Below, piece by piece: positions 8,763-17,994 of a stretch of DNA of 64,000 nt; positions within the stretch are counted from its first letter, which is position 1, and every line of letters starts with the position of its first letter. The stretch covers positions 62,001-126,000 of the forward strand of contig NZ_FNDP01000006.1 of NCBI RefSeq assembly GCF_900100545.1, in the 5' to 3' direction. The notes under the pieces were generated by a model. It was not told the origin of the DNA. It saw nothing but the letters and a program-made list of their open reading frames with translations, and made no database searches. The stretch comes from Pseudobutyrivibrio sp. 49 (lineage in GTDB: Bacteria; Bacillota; Clostridia; Lachnospirales; Lachnospiraceae). A program made the translations under genes and the position numbers.

Positions 8763-10430
8763 ACTTTCTTTAAAGAACTCATTAATAGGTGCTCCCGGTG
8801 CTACCATTGGCCATACTTTGTCATCGCTGTCGATGATACAGTCAATAAGCACTGGCTTATCGGATCGAAGTGCCTCCGATAACGCCTGGGAGAATTCCTC
8901 CTGAGTTGTTACGCGTACGCCTGTGCATCCCATAGCCTCTGCAAGCTTGACATAATCTACCCCATCGTCAAGTACAGTTGCTGAATAATGTTTGTTGTAG
9001 AACAAAGTCTGCCACTGTCTAACCATTCCAAGTACATGATTGTTTACAACAATTTCTATAAGAGGCAACTTTTCTCTGCTTGCTGTTGCCAATTCGTTCA
9101 TGTTCATTCTGAAGCAACCATCACCTGCAATGTTGATAACTGTCTTGTCAGGATTTCCTGTCTTAGCGCCGATTGCTGCACCAAGGCCATATCCCATTGT
9201 TCCAAGTCCACCTGATGTAAGAAGCTGATGTGGTTTCTTATATTTGTAGAACTGTGCTGCCCACATCTGGTGCTGACCGACCTCTGTAGCAATGATTGCA
9301 TCACCCTTTGTCTGACGGTAAACCTCACTCACAAGGTATGGACCTGATAAGCCTTCCTTTGGAACCGTAAGAGGATACTTTTCTACAAGAGCCTTTACAT
9401 TCTTCATCCATGACTCATGACTCTGCTGTTCAAGAATTTTATTAAGTCTTGAAAGAGTCTCTTTAACATCACCGATGATTGCATGGTCTGTCATGATATT
9501 TTTATTAATCTCAGCTGGATCTACATCAAACTGAAGAATCTTAGCCTTTGCTGCAAATTTTTCAGGATTTCCAAGAACTCTGTCTGAGAATCTTGTTCCA
9601 ATAGCGATAAGCAAATCACAATCAGAAACGCTAAGATTCGATGCCTTTGTTCCATGCATGCCAAGCATTCCAAGGTATCTCTCATCTGTACCGTTGAAAG
9701 CACCTTTACCCATAAGTGTGTCGCAAACTGGTGCATCAACTAAGTCTACAAATTTCTTTAAATCCTTTGATGCGTTCGCAAGAACTGCACCACCACCTAC
9801 GAAGATGACTGGTTTCTTAGATTTCTTAATAAGTTTTACTGCCTCATTTAAAGCCTTCTCTGTGATGTCTTTCTTAACTCGTCCTGCTGGAATTGGCTTC
9901 ATTGGCATATATTCATATTTATTTGTAGGAGCTGTAACATCCTTTGGAACATCGATAAGTACAGGACCTGGACGACCACTCTTTGCAATAAGGAATGCAC
10001 GGCGGATTGTCTCAGCCAAATCACTGATGTCCTTAACGATGAAATTATGCTTTGTAATTGGCATGGTAATACCGGCAATATCAATCTCCTGGAAAGAATC
10101 CTTACCAAGAAGAGGTAATGTAACATTGCATGTAAGGGCAACAATTGGAACTGAATCCATGTGAGCTGTTGCAATACCTGTTACAAGGTTTGTTGCTCCA
10201 GGACCACTTGTTGCGAAACACACACCAACCTTACCTGTTGCTCTGGCATAACCATCTGCTGCGTGAGCAGCCCCCTGCTCATGGCTTGTAAGCACATGAT
10301 GAATCTCATCCTTGTGCTTATAAAGCTCATCGTAAAGATTAAGGATTGCACCGCCTGGATAACCAAATACTGTGTCAACTCCCTGCTCTTTTAAACATTC
10401 TATAATTATTTCTGAACCACTTAATAACAT
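8754..10430 (-). CDS. ilvB: Acetolactate synthase, large subunit
   Basis: A 558-aa ThDP-dependent enzyme that condenses pyruvate (or pyruvate and 2-oxobutyrate) to acetohydroxy acids for valine, leucine and isoleucine. Visible are the N-terminal GYPGGAILNLYDEL with the catalytic Glu later in SHEQGAAHAADGYAR, the central FAD/nucleotide domain, and the ThDP-Mg motif GDGCFRMNMNELATA (near residue 440). No small regulatory subunit gene ilvN is adjacent. It must lie elsewhere, or the enzyme acts without one. It begins 2 bp after ilvD. Confidence 0.95.
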   Translation of the reverse strand: MLLSGSEIIIECLKEQGVDTVFGYPGGAILNLYDELYKHKDEIHHVLTSHEQGAAHAADGYARATGKVGVCFATSGPGATNLVTGIATAHMDSVPIVALTCNVTLPLLGKDSFQEIDIAGITMPITKHNFIVKDISDLAETIRRAFLIAKSGRPGPVLIDVPKDVTAPTNKYEYMPMKPIPAGRVKKDITEKALNEAVKLIKKSKKPVIFVGGGAVLANASKDLKKFVDLVDAPVCDTLMGKGAFNGTDERYLGMLGMHGTKASNLSVSDCDLLIAIGTRFSDRVLGNPEKFAAKAKILQFDVDPAEINKNIMTDHAIIGDVKETLSRLNKILEQQSHESWMKNVKALVEKYPLTVPKEGLSGPYLVSEVYRQTKGDAIIATEVGQHQMWAAQFYKYKKPHQLLTSGGLGTMGYGLGAAIGAKTGNPDKTVINIAGDGCFRMNMNELATASREKLPLIEIVVNNHVLGMVRQWQTLFYNKHYSATVLDDGVDYVKLAEAMGCTGVRVTTQEEFSQALSEALRSDKPVLIDCIIDSDDKVWPMVAPGAPINEFFKESDV

Positions 10431-10432
10431 TA

Positions 10433-12103
10433 TTAAACCTCCGGTGTCTGTAAAATTGCACCTCTATTTCCTGAAGTAACCTGTGCAGCGTATCTTCTTA
10501 AATATCCTGTAGTAACACGAGGCTCGCGAGGCTGCCACTTAGCCTTACGTGCAGCAAGCTCTTCATCGCTAACCTTTAAAGTCATTGAATAGTTTGGAAT
10601 ATCGATTGCGATGATATCGCCTTCCTCTACAAGTGCGATTGGTCCGCCTACAGCTGCCTCTGGTGAAACGTGTCCGATGGAAGCACCACGGCTTGCACCT
10701 GAGAAACGCCCATCTGTAATAAGCGCAACTGATGAGCCAAGTCCCATACCTGCAATTGCTGATGTAGGATTAAGCATCTCTCTCATACCAGGGCCACCCT
10801 TAGGTCCCTCGTAGCGGATGACTACAACATCACCTTCTACAATCTTTCCACCCTTGATTGCTGCGATTGCATCTTCCTCGCTATCGAATACTCTTGCTGG
10901 ACCTTCGTGAACAAGCATCTCTGGAACAACTGCACTTCTCTTAACAACTGATCCGTCTGGTGCAAGGTTTCCCTTGAGAACTGCAAGTCCACCAGTCTTT
11001 GTATATGGATTGTCCACAGGTCTAATAACCTCTGGATTTCTATTTACCGCATTTTTAATATTCTCACCAACAGTCTTGCCTGTAACTGTCATACAGTCTG
11101 TGTTTAGAAGTCCGATGTCAGCAAGCTCCTTCATAACAGCCCAAACACCGCCTGCCTCATTAAGGTCTTCCATGTAAGTAGGACCTGCTGGCGCAAGGTG
11201 ACAAAGGTTTGGAGTCTTTTCTGAAATAGGATTTGCAAACTCAATATCAAAATCAAAGCCAATCTCGTGAGCAATTGCTGGGAGATGAAGCATTGAGTTT
11301 GTAGAACAACCAAGTGCCATATCTACTGTAAGAGCGTTAAGAACAGCTTCCTTTGTCATAATCTGACGAGCTGTGATGCCCTTGTTATACATATCCATAA
11401 CAGCCATACCAGCATGCTTTGCAAGACGAATTCTCTCAGAGTAAACTGCTGGAATTGTGCCGTTTCCTCTTAAGCCCATACCAAGTGCCTCTGTAAGGCA
11501 GTTCATGGAATTTGCTGTGTACATACCTGAACAGCTTCCGCATGTAGGACATACATTCTCTACGAAGTTCTCTACCTCTTCCTCTGTCATGTTGCCTGCT
11601 GCATGTGCGCCAACAGCCTCAAACATAGAAGAAAGTGAACGCTTCTGACCGCCTACGTGACCTGCAAGCATAGGGCCGCCTGATACGAATACTGTTGGAA
11701 GATCAAGTCGAGCTGCTGCCATAAGAAGTCCTGGTACGTTCTTGTCACAGTTTGGCACCATTACAAGTGCATCAAACTGATGAGCAAGTGCCATACACTC
11801 TGTAGAATCAGCAATCAAATCTCTTGTTACTAGGGAATATTTCATTCCGATATGTCCCATGGCAATACCATCACAAACTGCGATTGCTGGGAAAACTACT
11901 GGAACACCGCCTGCCTCGGCTACACCAAGCTTTACAGCATCCACGATTTTATCAATATTCATATGGCCTGGTACTATCTCGTTGTACGAAGATACGATAC
12001 CAACCATAGGTTTTTTCATTTCTTCCTGAGTAAATCCTAATGCATTGAATAAGGATCTTGCTGGTGCCTGCTGCATACCAGCTCTGGCATTATCACTTCT
12101 CAT
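10433..12103 (-). CDS. ilvD: Dihydroxy-acid dehydratase
   Basis: A 556-aa Fe-S dehydratase that makes the 2-keto acid precursors of valine and isoleucine. Cluster-binding cysteines are visible in NCDKNVPG (about residue 118) and [17 protein letters not shown] (about 185-201). The C-terminal [20 protein letters not shown] motif is also present. It starts 18 bp after leuB and ends 2 bp before ilvB. ilvC and ilvE are not in the window. Confidence 0.97.
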   Translation of the reverse strand: MRSDNARAGMQQAPARSLFNALGFTQEEMKKPMVGIVSSYNEIVPGHMNIDKIVDAVKLGVAEAGGVPVVFPAIAVCDGIAMGHIGMKYSLVTRDLIADSTECMALAHQFDALVMVPNCDKNVPGLLMAAARLDLPTVFVSGGPMLAGHVGGQKRSLSSMFEAVGAHAAGNMTEEEVENFVENVCPTCGSCSGMYTANSMNCLTEALGMGLRGNGTIPAVYSERIRLAKHAGMAVMDMYNKGITARQIMTKEAVLNALTVDMALGCSTNSMLHLPAIAHEIGFDFDIEFANPISEKTPNLCHLAPAGPTYMEDLNEAGGVWAVMKELADIGLLNTDCMTVTGKTVGENIKNAVNRNPEVIRPVDNPYTKTGGLAVLKGNLAPDGSVVKRSAVVPEMLVHEGPARVFDSEEDAIAAIKGGKIVEGDVVVIRYEGPKGGPGMREMLNPTSAIAGMGLGSSVALITDGRFSGASRGASIGHVSPEAAVGGPIALVEEGDIIAIDIPNYSMTLKVSDEELAARKAKWQPREPRVTTGYLRRYAAQVTSGNRGAILQTPEV

Positions 12104-12121
12104 TATTAAACTCCTCCAAAT

Positions 12122-13213
12122 TTATAATCTTTCTACGATTAAATCTCCAATTTCTACGGTACCGACCTGTGTTACGCTGCTTCCATCGCGAGGCATAATG
12201 TCGATTGTGCGGTAGCCATCCTTCAGTACCTGCTTTACGGCTTTTTCGATGGCATCTGCTTCTGCATCCAAATCAAAGGAATAGCGAAGCATCATAGCTG
12301 CTGAAAGGATTGTAGCGATTGGATTTGCGATACCCTTTCCAGCAATATCTGGTGCACTTCCGCCTGATGGCTCGTAAAGACCAAACTTTGTATCATTTAA
12401 TGAAGCTGATGAAAGCATCCCGATGGAACCGGTAACCATAGATGCCTCATCGCTCAAAATATCTCCGAACATGTTCTCAGTAAGGATTACATCAAACTGG
12501 CGAGGATCCTTAACCAGCTGCATTGCACAATTATCAACAAGCATGTGCTCGTAGGTAACCTCAGGATAATCCTTTGCAACCTCTTCCACGATTTTGCGCC
12601 AGAGTCTTGAAGAATCAAGAACGTTTGCCTTATCCACTGAAGTAACCTTCTTGCGACGCTTCATTGCAATGTCAAAGCCACGCTTTGCAATGCGGCGAAT
12701 CTCCGACTCGCTGTAAGTAAGGCTGTCACGTGCAACTAGCTGACCGTTCTCCTCTTTTGTGGAACGCTCTCCAAAATAAAGACCACCTGTAAGCTCACGC
12801 ATAATCATCATGTCGAAGCCATCACCTATGATGTCATCTCTAAGTGGGCATGCTTCCTTTAATTCATCATATAAATATGCTGGACGAAGATTTGCGAAAA
12901 GATTTAGACTCTTGCGAAGCTTTAACAGACCTGCTTCTGGACGCTTGTCTGCTGGTAGCTTGTACCAAGGGCTGGTAGAAGTGTTTCCGCCGATAGAACC
13001 CATAAGAACAGCGTCACTTGCAAGGGCAGCCTTGATTGCATCATCAGTGAGAGGCTCACCACATGCATCAATTGAGCAACCGCCCATAAGAATTTCAGTG
13101 TACTTAAACTCATGTCCATATTTCGTGCCGATTGCATCGAGAACCTTCACCGCCTCAGTGACAATCTCTGGACCAATTCCGTCTCCTCTAATTACGCCTA
13201 CATTGAAAGTCAT
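12122..13213 (-). CDS. leuB: 3-isopropylmalate dehydrogenase
   Basis: A 363-aa NAD-dependent oxidative decarboxylase of leucine synthesis. Visible motifs are the N-terminal GVIRGDGIGPEIV, the substrate loop LRKSLNLFANLRPA, the RELTGGLYFG segment, the catalytic Lys/Asp region DKANVLDSSRLWR, and the NAD loop GSAPDIAGKGIANPIA. It is the first gene of the leuB-ilvD-ilvB-serC-serA-DUF1015 operon and is divergent from the birA-like gene. leuA and leuCD are absent here. No T-box leader fits in the 177-bp intergenic region. Confidence 0.97.
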   Translation of the reverse strand: MTFNVGVIRGDGIGPEIVTEAVKVLDAIGTKYGHEFKYTEILMGGCSIDACGEPLTDDAIKAALASDAVLMGSIGGNTSTSPWYKLPADKRPEAGLLKLRKSLNLFANLRPAYLYDELKEACPLRDDIIGDGFDMMIMRELTGGLYFGERSTKEENGQLVARDSLTYSESEIRRIAKRGFDIAMKRRKKVTSVDKANVLDSSRLWRKIVEEVAKDYPEVTYEHMLVDNCAMQLVKDPRQFDVILTENMFGDILSDEASMVTGSIGMLSSASLNDTKFGLYEPSGGSAPDIAGKGIANPIATILSAAMMLRYSFDLDAEADAIEKAVKQVLKDGYRTIDIMPRDGSSVTQVGTVEIGDLIVERL

Positions 13214-13256
13214 GATAATATCCTTCCCTTATAAAAACCATTTTTAATAGTTTAAT

Positions 13257-13371
13257 ACAGTAAAGTGTGAAATTCAAGAACGAGAACCCCATTTTTACAT
13301 CTTTGACAAATTAGCCTAAATACTTCTAAAATATATCAGAAGTGTTAGTAAACTTTACCACACTAAAGTGT
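13257..13371. promoter_or_regulatory. Paired 12-bp palindromic boxes in the leuB/birA divergent region
   Basis: ACAGTAAAGTGT (13257-13268) and ACACTAAAGTGT (13360-13371) share the core (G/C)TAAAGTGT. The second is a perfect palindrome apart from the AA centre. They lie near the presumed leuB promoter and just upstream of the birA-like gene. A third palindrome, GTAAA-C-TTTAC (13347-13357), and a CTTCT/AGAAG pair (13323-13343) lie between them. Two copies flanking a divergent promoter region suggest operators for one regulator. They do not match the BirA site seen at bioB/bioY. Confidence 0.45.
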
Positions 13372-13390
13372 TAAATATAAGGGAAATAAT

Positions 13391-14182
13391 ATGAGTTCAA
13401 AAGACAAAGTACTAGAATTACTTGAAAATAATAAAGATAGTTACACCTCAGGTGAGGCAATTGCCACTAGCCTTGGGCTTTCTCGTAATGCCATCTGGAA
13501 AGCTATAAATGAGCTTAGAAAAGCTGGATATTCTATAGATGCTGTTAGCAATAAGGGCTATAAGCTTGCTGATAACAATGATATTTTGTCTTCTGCTGGG
13601 ATTATTTCCTATTTAGATGATTCGTTTAAGGAAATTTATCAGGCTGAGCCTGAGATGATTCGTATATACGATAACACCACATCTACAAACAGATTAGCAA
13701 AAGAAGCTGCCATTGCTGGAGCTGAACATGGCACAGTTATCCTTGCCAAGGAACAGACCGCTGGCCGTGGCAGAAAGGATCACTCCTTCTATTCTCCTGA
13801 AGGCGGACTTTATATGAGCATCCTCTTAAAGCCTGAACATCTTTCTACTTTAGAACCAGATGCGATTACAACTTTGACAGGTAATGCTGTTTGTGATGCT
13901 ATTGAAACCTTAGTAGGTGTACGTCCGAGAATCAAGCCAATCAATGATTTATTTATAGACGATAAGAAAATCTGCGGCATCCTCACAGAAGCTGGCACAG
14001 AATTTGAAACTGGCGATGTTCAGTGGATTGTCGTAGGAATCGGCATCAATTTTGATTCAGATATTTCTGCCTTTCCTGCAGACATCAAAAAAACTGCCAC
14101 CAGCCTTTTTGCTCCTGGTAAGAATACCATCACAAAGAATCAGCTGGCAGCAGCGATAATTAATAAAATAGTTGTTATTTAA
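13391..14182 (+). CDS. birA: BirA-like regulator/biotin-protein ligase lacking the C-terminal domain
   Basis: The N-terminus is a winged HTH (SGEAIATSLGLSRNAIWKAI, about residues 19-38) joined to a biotin ligase catalytic domain: EQTAGRGR near residue 121 and KPINDLFIDDKKICGILTEA near 180. Full-length BirA proteins are about 320 aa. This one stops at 263, just after the NQLAAAIIN segment, so the C-terminal SH3-like domain is missing. The two usual ligase motifs are altered: GRGRKDH for GRGRRG, and KPIND for KWxND. The stop overlaps the stop of the convergent gene. It may bind DNA, with uncertain ligase activity. The AAGGGAAATAAT leader supports the start. Confidence 0.82.
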   Translation: MSSKDKVLELLENNKDSYTSGEAIATSLGLSRNAIWKAINELRKAGYSIDAVSNKGYKLADNNDILSSAGIISYLDDSFKEIYQAEPEMIRIYDNTTSTNRLAKEAAIAGAEHGTVILAKEQTAGRGRKDHSFYSPEGGLYMSILLKPEHLSTLEPDAITTLTGNAVCDAIETLVGVRPRIKPINDLFIDDKKICGILTEAGTEFETGDVQWIVVGIGINFDSDISAFPADIKKTATSLFAPGKNTITKNQLAAAIINKIVVI

Positions 14183-14385
14183 GCTTCGGAAGCTTCTTTC
14201 TTTTTAGCTTTCATATTCAAATATATAGCTGCAAAAATACCATAGAAAAACATGAAGAAACCTGCTCCGTGAGCTATACCGATGAAGTATTCTCTATGAG
14301 TAATATGATTCATTAACATTGCTAATACCCAACCAATAAATGCCATTACTTTGTATCCATTTTCTTTTGTCATTAATTCTTTCAT
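14179..14385 (-). CDS. Small two-helix membrane protein
   Basis: A 68-aa hypothetical protein with two hydrophobic segments (about residues 12-26 and 35-56) and a basic C-terminal tail MKAKKKEASEA. The start is preceded by AAGGAGAATAATAAA. It follows the XRE-type membrane regulator by about 20 bp and is probably co-transcribed, so a link to that regulator is plausible. Its last codons overlap the end of the truncated birA gene on the other strand. I do not recognise a family. Confidence 0.75.
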   Translation of the reverse strand: MKELMTKENGYKVMAFIGWVLAMLMNHITHREYFIGIAHGAGFFMFFYGIFAAIYLNMKAKKKEASEA

Positions 14386-14405
14386 TTTATTATTCTCCTT
14401 CTCTC

Positions 14406-14996
14406 TTATAATCCTAAAAAGTTTTTACATACAAATACAACTGCGAGACTTGCTACACCTGCTATCAATGCAGAAGCTATCGTTACAACTGTAGTCTGAT
14501 ATGGACGCTTCCCAATTTCCTGCTGTTTGGTTGCCTCATCAAGTGTTTTACCATTCATAAATGACACAATCTCTTTGTAAGTACTTACATCATTCTCTTT
14601 TTGAAGCGTTCCAAGCTTTATAGAGAAATACAATGTTCCTATAATAAGTAACCCCTCTGGAACCAATGACCATAGCCCAATTAATAAATACGCTGGACCG
14701 AATGTCAAAATCAAAATAAGTAAGCACATCAACATTGCTTTTCCGTAGAACTTCATTTGATTTACATCTTGTTCATTAATAATCTTTTGCATCTTTTCTA
14801 CATCTCCTTTGACTAATTGATCAATAGAGGCATCAAATAGAGTACTAAGTAAAAGTAAGCTTTGGATATCTGGATAACTCTTTTCATTTTCCCAATTAGA
14901 AATTGTCTGTCGTGATACAAACATCTTCTCTGCAAGTTCATCCTGATTCCAATTAAGTGAACTTCTGTAATCCTTAATTCTTTTTCCTAGTTCCAT
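14406..14996 (-). CDS. XRE-family HTH regulator with C-terminal membrane segments
   Basis: A 196-aa protein with an N-terminal Cro/CI-type HTH (LGKRIKDYRSSLNWNQDELA, then FVSRQTISNWENEKSYPDIQ) and three hydrophobic segments in the C-terminal half. This architecture is common for Firmicute membrane-tethered repressors that control an adjacent small membrane protein. I choose the start at 14996 because GGGAGG lies 7-8 nt upstream. The in-frame ATG at 15032 has no ribosome site. The small membrane protein gene follows. The ligand and targets are unknown. Confidence 0.88.
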   Translation of the reverse strand: MELGKRIKDYRSSLNWNQDELAEKMFVSRQTISNWENEKSYPDIQSLLLLSTLFDASIDQLVKGDVEKMQKIINEQDVNQMKFYGKAMLMCLLILILTFGPAYLLIGLWSLVPEGLLIIGTLYFSIKLGTLQKENDVSTYKEIVSFMNGKTLDEATKQQEIGKRPYQTTVVTIASALIAGVASLAVVFVCKNFLGL

Positions 14997-15078
14997 TTGT
15001 GTCCTCCCTGTTGTTGACTCAATAGTATTCAAAACAAGATGTTTACGCCATCAAAAGTCTTTTACATTGCCCAAAAAT

Positions 15079-15146
15079 GGGGATGTAAAAGTTTTTTTAC
15101 ATCCCCGTTTTCACTAAATTGTAGATGATTTTGCAATGCAAGTAAA
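15079..15146 (-). promoter_or_regulatory. Promoter TTTACT-N17-TACAAT followed by a leader hairpin
   Basis: On the minus strand TTTACT (15146-15141) and TACAAT (15123-15118) are 17 bp apart. The whole 30-bp block is nearly the same as one upstream of the S41 peptidase (22288-22260), including the spacer end AATCATC. Immediately downstream, GGGGATGTAAAA (15079-15090) and TTTTACATCCCC (15095-15106) form a 12-bp stem followed by a short T run. The hairpin can terminate transcription of the upstream 15170 gene. It would also lie at the 5' end of the XRE transcript. Confidence 0.6.
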
Positions 15147-15169
15147 GAAAAACACTTTCTAGTACCTCA

Positions 15170-15868
15170 TTATATTTCCTCACTACTAAGTTTGACTTGT
15201 TTCTTTAAATCCCTGCCAATAGAATCCTCCATCCTCTGCACTTCCTTTTCTACATATCTGTCTACAAAGCCTTCCTTAAAATATGCCTCGTCGGCTTTCA
15301 TTTCTCGATTGTCCTTGTCCGTATTAAAATTCTCCTTTTCTTCCTCAAGACTTTCAGTCAAAGTTTTTACCAAATCTTCCTCATCCTGAAGATCATGTTC
15401 TTTCTTCAAATGGCTAAATAATCTACCATCATGTAAAGCCTTGTCCGCCTCCAGTTGCTCTGTAAGACGTTTATACTCTCGCTCGTTTGCTTTCCTGTCT
15501 TCAATATACTTACTTAAAACATCTGCTCTTTCAAATTCGAATTCACTCAATCCTTCATAATGACCTGATACATAGTTCTCAACTTCACTGTCAAACCATT
15601 GTTGGTCTTTATTTGAAACAGTCTGGCCATTAGCTATCTTGCCAAGAATTTCATCCATTCTGGATACATATTCCCTATATGCATCTGAATCCTTATTAAA
15701 ACTAATCGCTTTAGACTTCTCAGTGCCTTCTTTCGAAAAAGAAACAGAACATGCCTCTTGCCTTTTTTCTTCTCCAAGTGCAGACACACCATTATTTGAA
15801 ACACCATCTTTTCTTGATGGTATAACAGTTTGATTTGTTAAATTTAGATTTGAAGCTTTTACATCCAT
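15170..15868 (-). CDS. Hypothetical charged, helical protein
   Basis: A 232-aa protein I do not recognise. It has no signal peptide or membrane segment. The first 60 residues are low-complexity and polar (NLNLTNQTVIPS onward), and the rest is rich in E, K and D with heptad-like leucines, suggesting long helices or a coiled coil (for example around EYKRLTEQLEADKALHDG). It stands alone between the DUF2974 gene and the XRE regulator. A cytosolic or extracellular structural role cannot be told apart. Confidence 0.7.
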   Translation of the reverse strand: MDVKASNLNLTNQTVIPSRKDGVSNNGVSALGEEKRQEACSVSFSKEGTEKSKAISFNKDSDAYREYVSRMDEILGKIANGQTVSNKDQQWFDSEVENYVSGHYEGLSEFEFERADVLSKYIEDRKANEREYKRLTEQLEADKALHDGRLFSHLKKEHDLQDEEDLVKTLTESLEEEKENFNTDKDNREMKADEAYFKEGFVDRYVEKEVQRMEDSIGRDLKKQVKLSSEEI

Positions 15869-15938
15869 ATTGAATCTCCATAGAAACAGGCAGGTTCCAT
15901 CTAAACTTTAATTATAATTCCTAGATATGAAAACTTTA

Positions 15939-16961
15939 TTATTTCGTTTTACTAGCTTTTACCGTCTGCGAAATCGCCTTTAAGGATTTCAAACCGCCCT
16001 TCTTGAAATCTGTGAGTGTCAATGCTCCTGCTGCTTCGAATATCGAGAATAGTTCTTCCACAAAATTATCCATCTCATCTTCTGTCATCTTTGCAATACT
16101 ATCCTTTATCCATTTATCAGCCATAACAGCTGCCTTTGAAATATTTTCTACTGTAACAAGTGTCTTTCCTTCCACACACCATGTAGCAATATTGTGCTGT
16201 AAAACAGCAACTGCATTGCTTTTAACCACTATAGGCTCACATACTGGTGTCATAAGAAGCCCCACAATAGTTTCCTCAGGCACAATACTTATAATCTTTG
16301 GAAGTATATCCTTAATAGTTTTGCTGGATGCCACTTTATCCATAAATCCTGGGCCATCATTACTATAAACAGTAAGTATTCTTTGCTGAATGTCTTTATT
16401 ACACTTAGCAGCAGCAAAAACTGAAAGATGTCCACCTTTGGAATGTCCACCAACACGAAGTAATCTATCATTGTCTTTCGCTATACGATTAATGTATTCT
16501 ACAGCCTCCTTCTCAGCCTCTGTTTCCTTGATTGCCAGCATGAAATCTTCCTTCCAGCCTACTACCGTATCGTCTGTGCCTCTAAAACAGATATAACTTG
16601 TGCCATCAGGAAGCAAAAATTCCATAGCTGCGAACTGAAGAGTACGGGAGGTATCAATCAGGTTAACATAATTTCTAATTCTCACATCTTTATAGCGATT
16701 CGTTTGAGAAATTGCTTTTAATGTAATTGGAGAATCCTTGAGAATTGAGCCATCTCGAAAGCTATCCTCATCATAAATCTTCTCAAAATAGATATCGCTT
16801 ACTTCTTTTATACTCAAAACTTTTGGAGCATCACCATCAAAAATACTATCCATCTCAACATAAGAAACACAGGATAGTACAAGATTATCTACTACATTGA
16901 AACCATCCTGCCAGAACTCCAAATCACCACGCCAATTTATATAATCCTTTATTGTCCCCAT
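15939..16961 (-). CDS. DUF2974 (Mbeg1-like) alpha/beta-hydrolase
   Basis: A 340-aa protein of the DUF2974 family, annotated widely in Firmicutes as lipase-like. The nucleophile elbow is VGGHSKGGHLSVFAA (Ser near residue 174). A preceding ICFRGTDDTVVGWKEDF segment is typical of lipase_3-like folds. No signal peptide is present, and the substrate is unknown. It lies 15 bp downstream of the CmpB-like permease gene and is probably in one transcript with it. Confidence 0.88.
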   Translation of the reverse strand: MGTIKDYINWRGDLEFWQDGFNVVDNLVLSCVSYVEMDSIFDGDAPKVLSIKEVSDIYFEKIYDEDSFRDGSILKDSPITLKAISQTNRYKDVRIRNYVNLIDTSRTLQFAAMEFLLPDGTSYICFRGTDDTVVGWKEDFMLAIKETEAEKEAVEYINRIAKDNDRLLRVGGHSKGGHLSVFAAAKCNKDIQQRILTVYSNDGPGFMDKVASSKTIKDILPKIISIVPEETIVGLLMTPVCEPIVVKSNAVAVLQHNIATWCVEGKTLVTVENISKAAVMADKWIKDSIAKMTEDEMDNFVEELFSIFEAAGALTLTDFKKGGLKSLKAISQTVKASKTK

Positions 16962-16976
16962 AGTTAATCCTCCAAT

Positions 16977-17939
16977 TTACCAACTGCGTTTTTCAAGTCT
17001 TAAACGCTCATGTTCAATTTCATCCATCAGTACTTTTGCGGGAACAGGAGCTGTACTCTCATCATAAAGCAATTCTATAAGTTGATTTTGTTTTTCTATC
17101 AAACTATTCTTTATAAAGCTTGTTGGCTCCAGGTTTTCCCTTAGTTGCTCTCTTCCTGCTTTAATGCTTGCATCCCACTCAGCTTTATTCTTTTCATACT
17201 GTTGGTTTAATTCGTCTATACGTTTTTCAGCCTCAATTCGGAACTTCTCTGTCTCCAAACGTATTTCTTCCATTCGAGCCTTAACCTTTTCTGTGCGATA
17301 GATTACGTCAGGATATGCATCGGCAAATCGACGGAAAAAGATTGATCTATTACTAAGTAGAAAACGTACATCCTTGCTTATGGCCTCTGTATTATCTGCT
17401 TCACTGGATTCAACTCCAATTTTTACAAGCTTTAATACAAAATGAGAAACACTATAATCAGCAAGAATAATAACAGAAAGACAGCCAGCAATTATTTCTT
17501 TACTAAATAGACTTAATTGTTCAAAGAAGCCATATAAAACCGGATTTACGATATGGATAATAGCAACACCGCCCAAACCAAACAGAATCAGATTTCCAAT
17601 CCACACTCTTCCATTTAGATTCATTGGTTTCTGGCTATAATCCCACCATCTAGCATGAAATCGCATTTCCATAAAGTAACTGGCAAGATATTCAATCAAG
17701 CCACATACAATCAAAGATATAGCAAAGGTGGTTCCTATACCTCTCTCCACAGGGGTGAGCCCAGCTACCGTGAGCGTGATAAGTGCAGCCCCTGCGCCAT
17801 AAATTGGAAGCCATGGACCAATGAGAAATCCTCGGTTTATAAATCGACCAAACTGTCGATATTTCAGGGTTACCTCAATGCACCAGCCCACGAATGAAAA
17901 TGTAAAGAATACCAATATCAGGTTTATGAAAAACTCCAT
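16977..17939 (-). CDS. Putative ABC transporter permease (CmpB-type) with coiled-coil tail
   Basis: A 320-aa membrane protein. Five or six hydrophobic segments fill residues 1-165 and carry the family's FVGWCIEV and FINRGFLIGPWLPIYG motifs (PF06541, ABC_trans_CmpB). The C-terminal 140 residues form a charged helix (KVKARMEEIRLETEKFRIEA), likely a coiled coil in the cytosol. No ATPase gene is adjacent, so transporter function is uncertain despite the family name. It is upstream of the DUF2974 gene. Confidence 0.85.
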   Translation of the reverse strand: MEFFINLILVFFTFSFVGWCIEVTLKYRQFGRFINRGFLIGPWLPIYGAGAALITLTVAGLTPVERGIGTTFAISLIVCGLIEYLASYFMEMRFHARWWDYSQKPMNLNGRVWIGNLILFGLGGVAIIHIVNPVLYGFFEQLSLFSKEIIAGCLSVIILADYSVSHFVLKLVKIGVESSEADNTEAISKDVRFLLSNRSIFFRRFADAYPDVIYRTEKVKARMEEIRLETEKFRIEAEKRIDELNQQYEKNKAEWDASIKAGREQLRENLEPTSFIKNSLIEKQNQLIELLYDESTAPVPAKVLMDEIEHERLRLEKRSW

Positions 17940-17960
17940 ATGCTCCTCCTGTCAGAACTG

Positions 17961-17989
17961 AAAATAGCCCTGAGATTTTCCTCAGGGCT
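17961..17989 (-). terminator. Rho-independent terminator
   Basis: AGCCCTGAG (17966-17974) pairs with CTCAGGGCT (17981-17989) around a 6-nt loop. On the minus strand it is followed by ATTTT. It ends the 133-aa membrane protein transcript before the CmpB-like gene. Confidence 0.85.
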
Positions 17990-17994
17990 TAATA

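Noticed and set aside
13214-13390. T-box or leader peptide attenuator before leuB
   Set aside because: The region is only 177 bp, shows no T-box sequence (AGGGTGGNACCGCG) and has no terminator hairpin before leuB.
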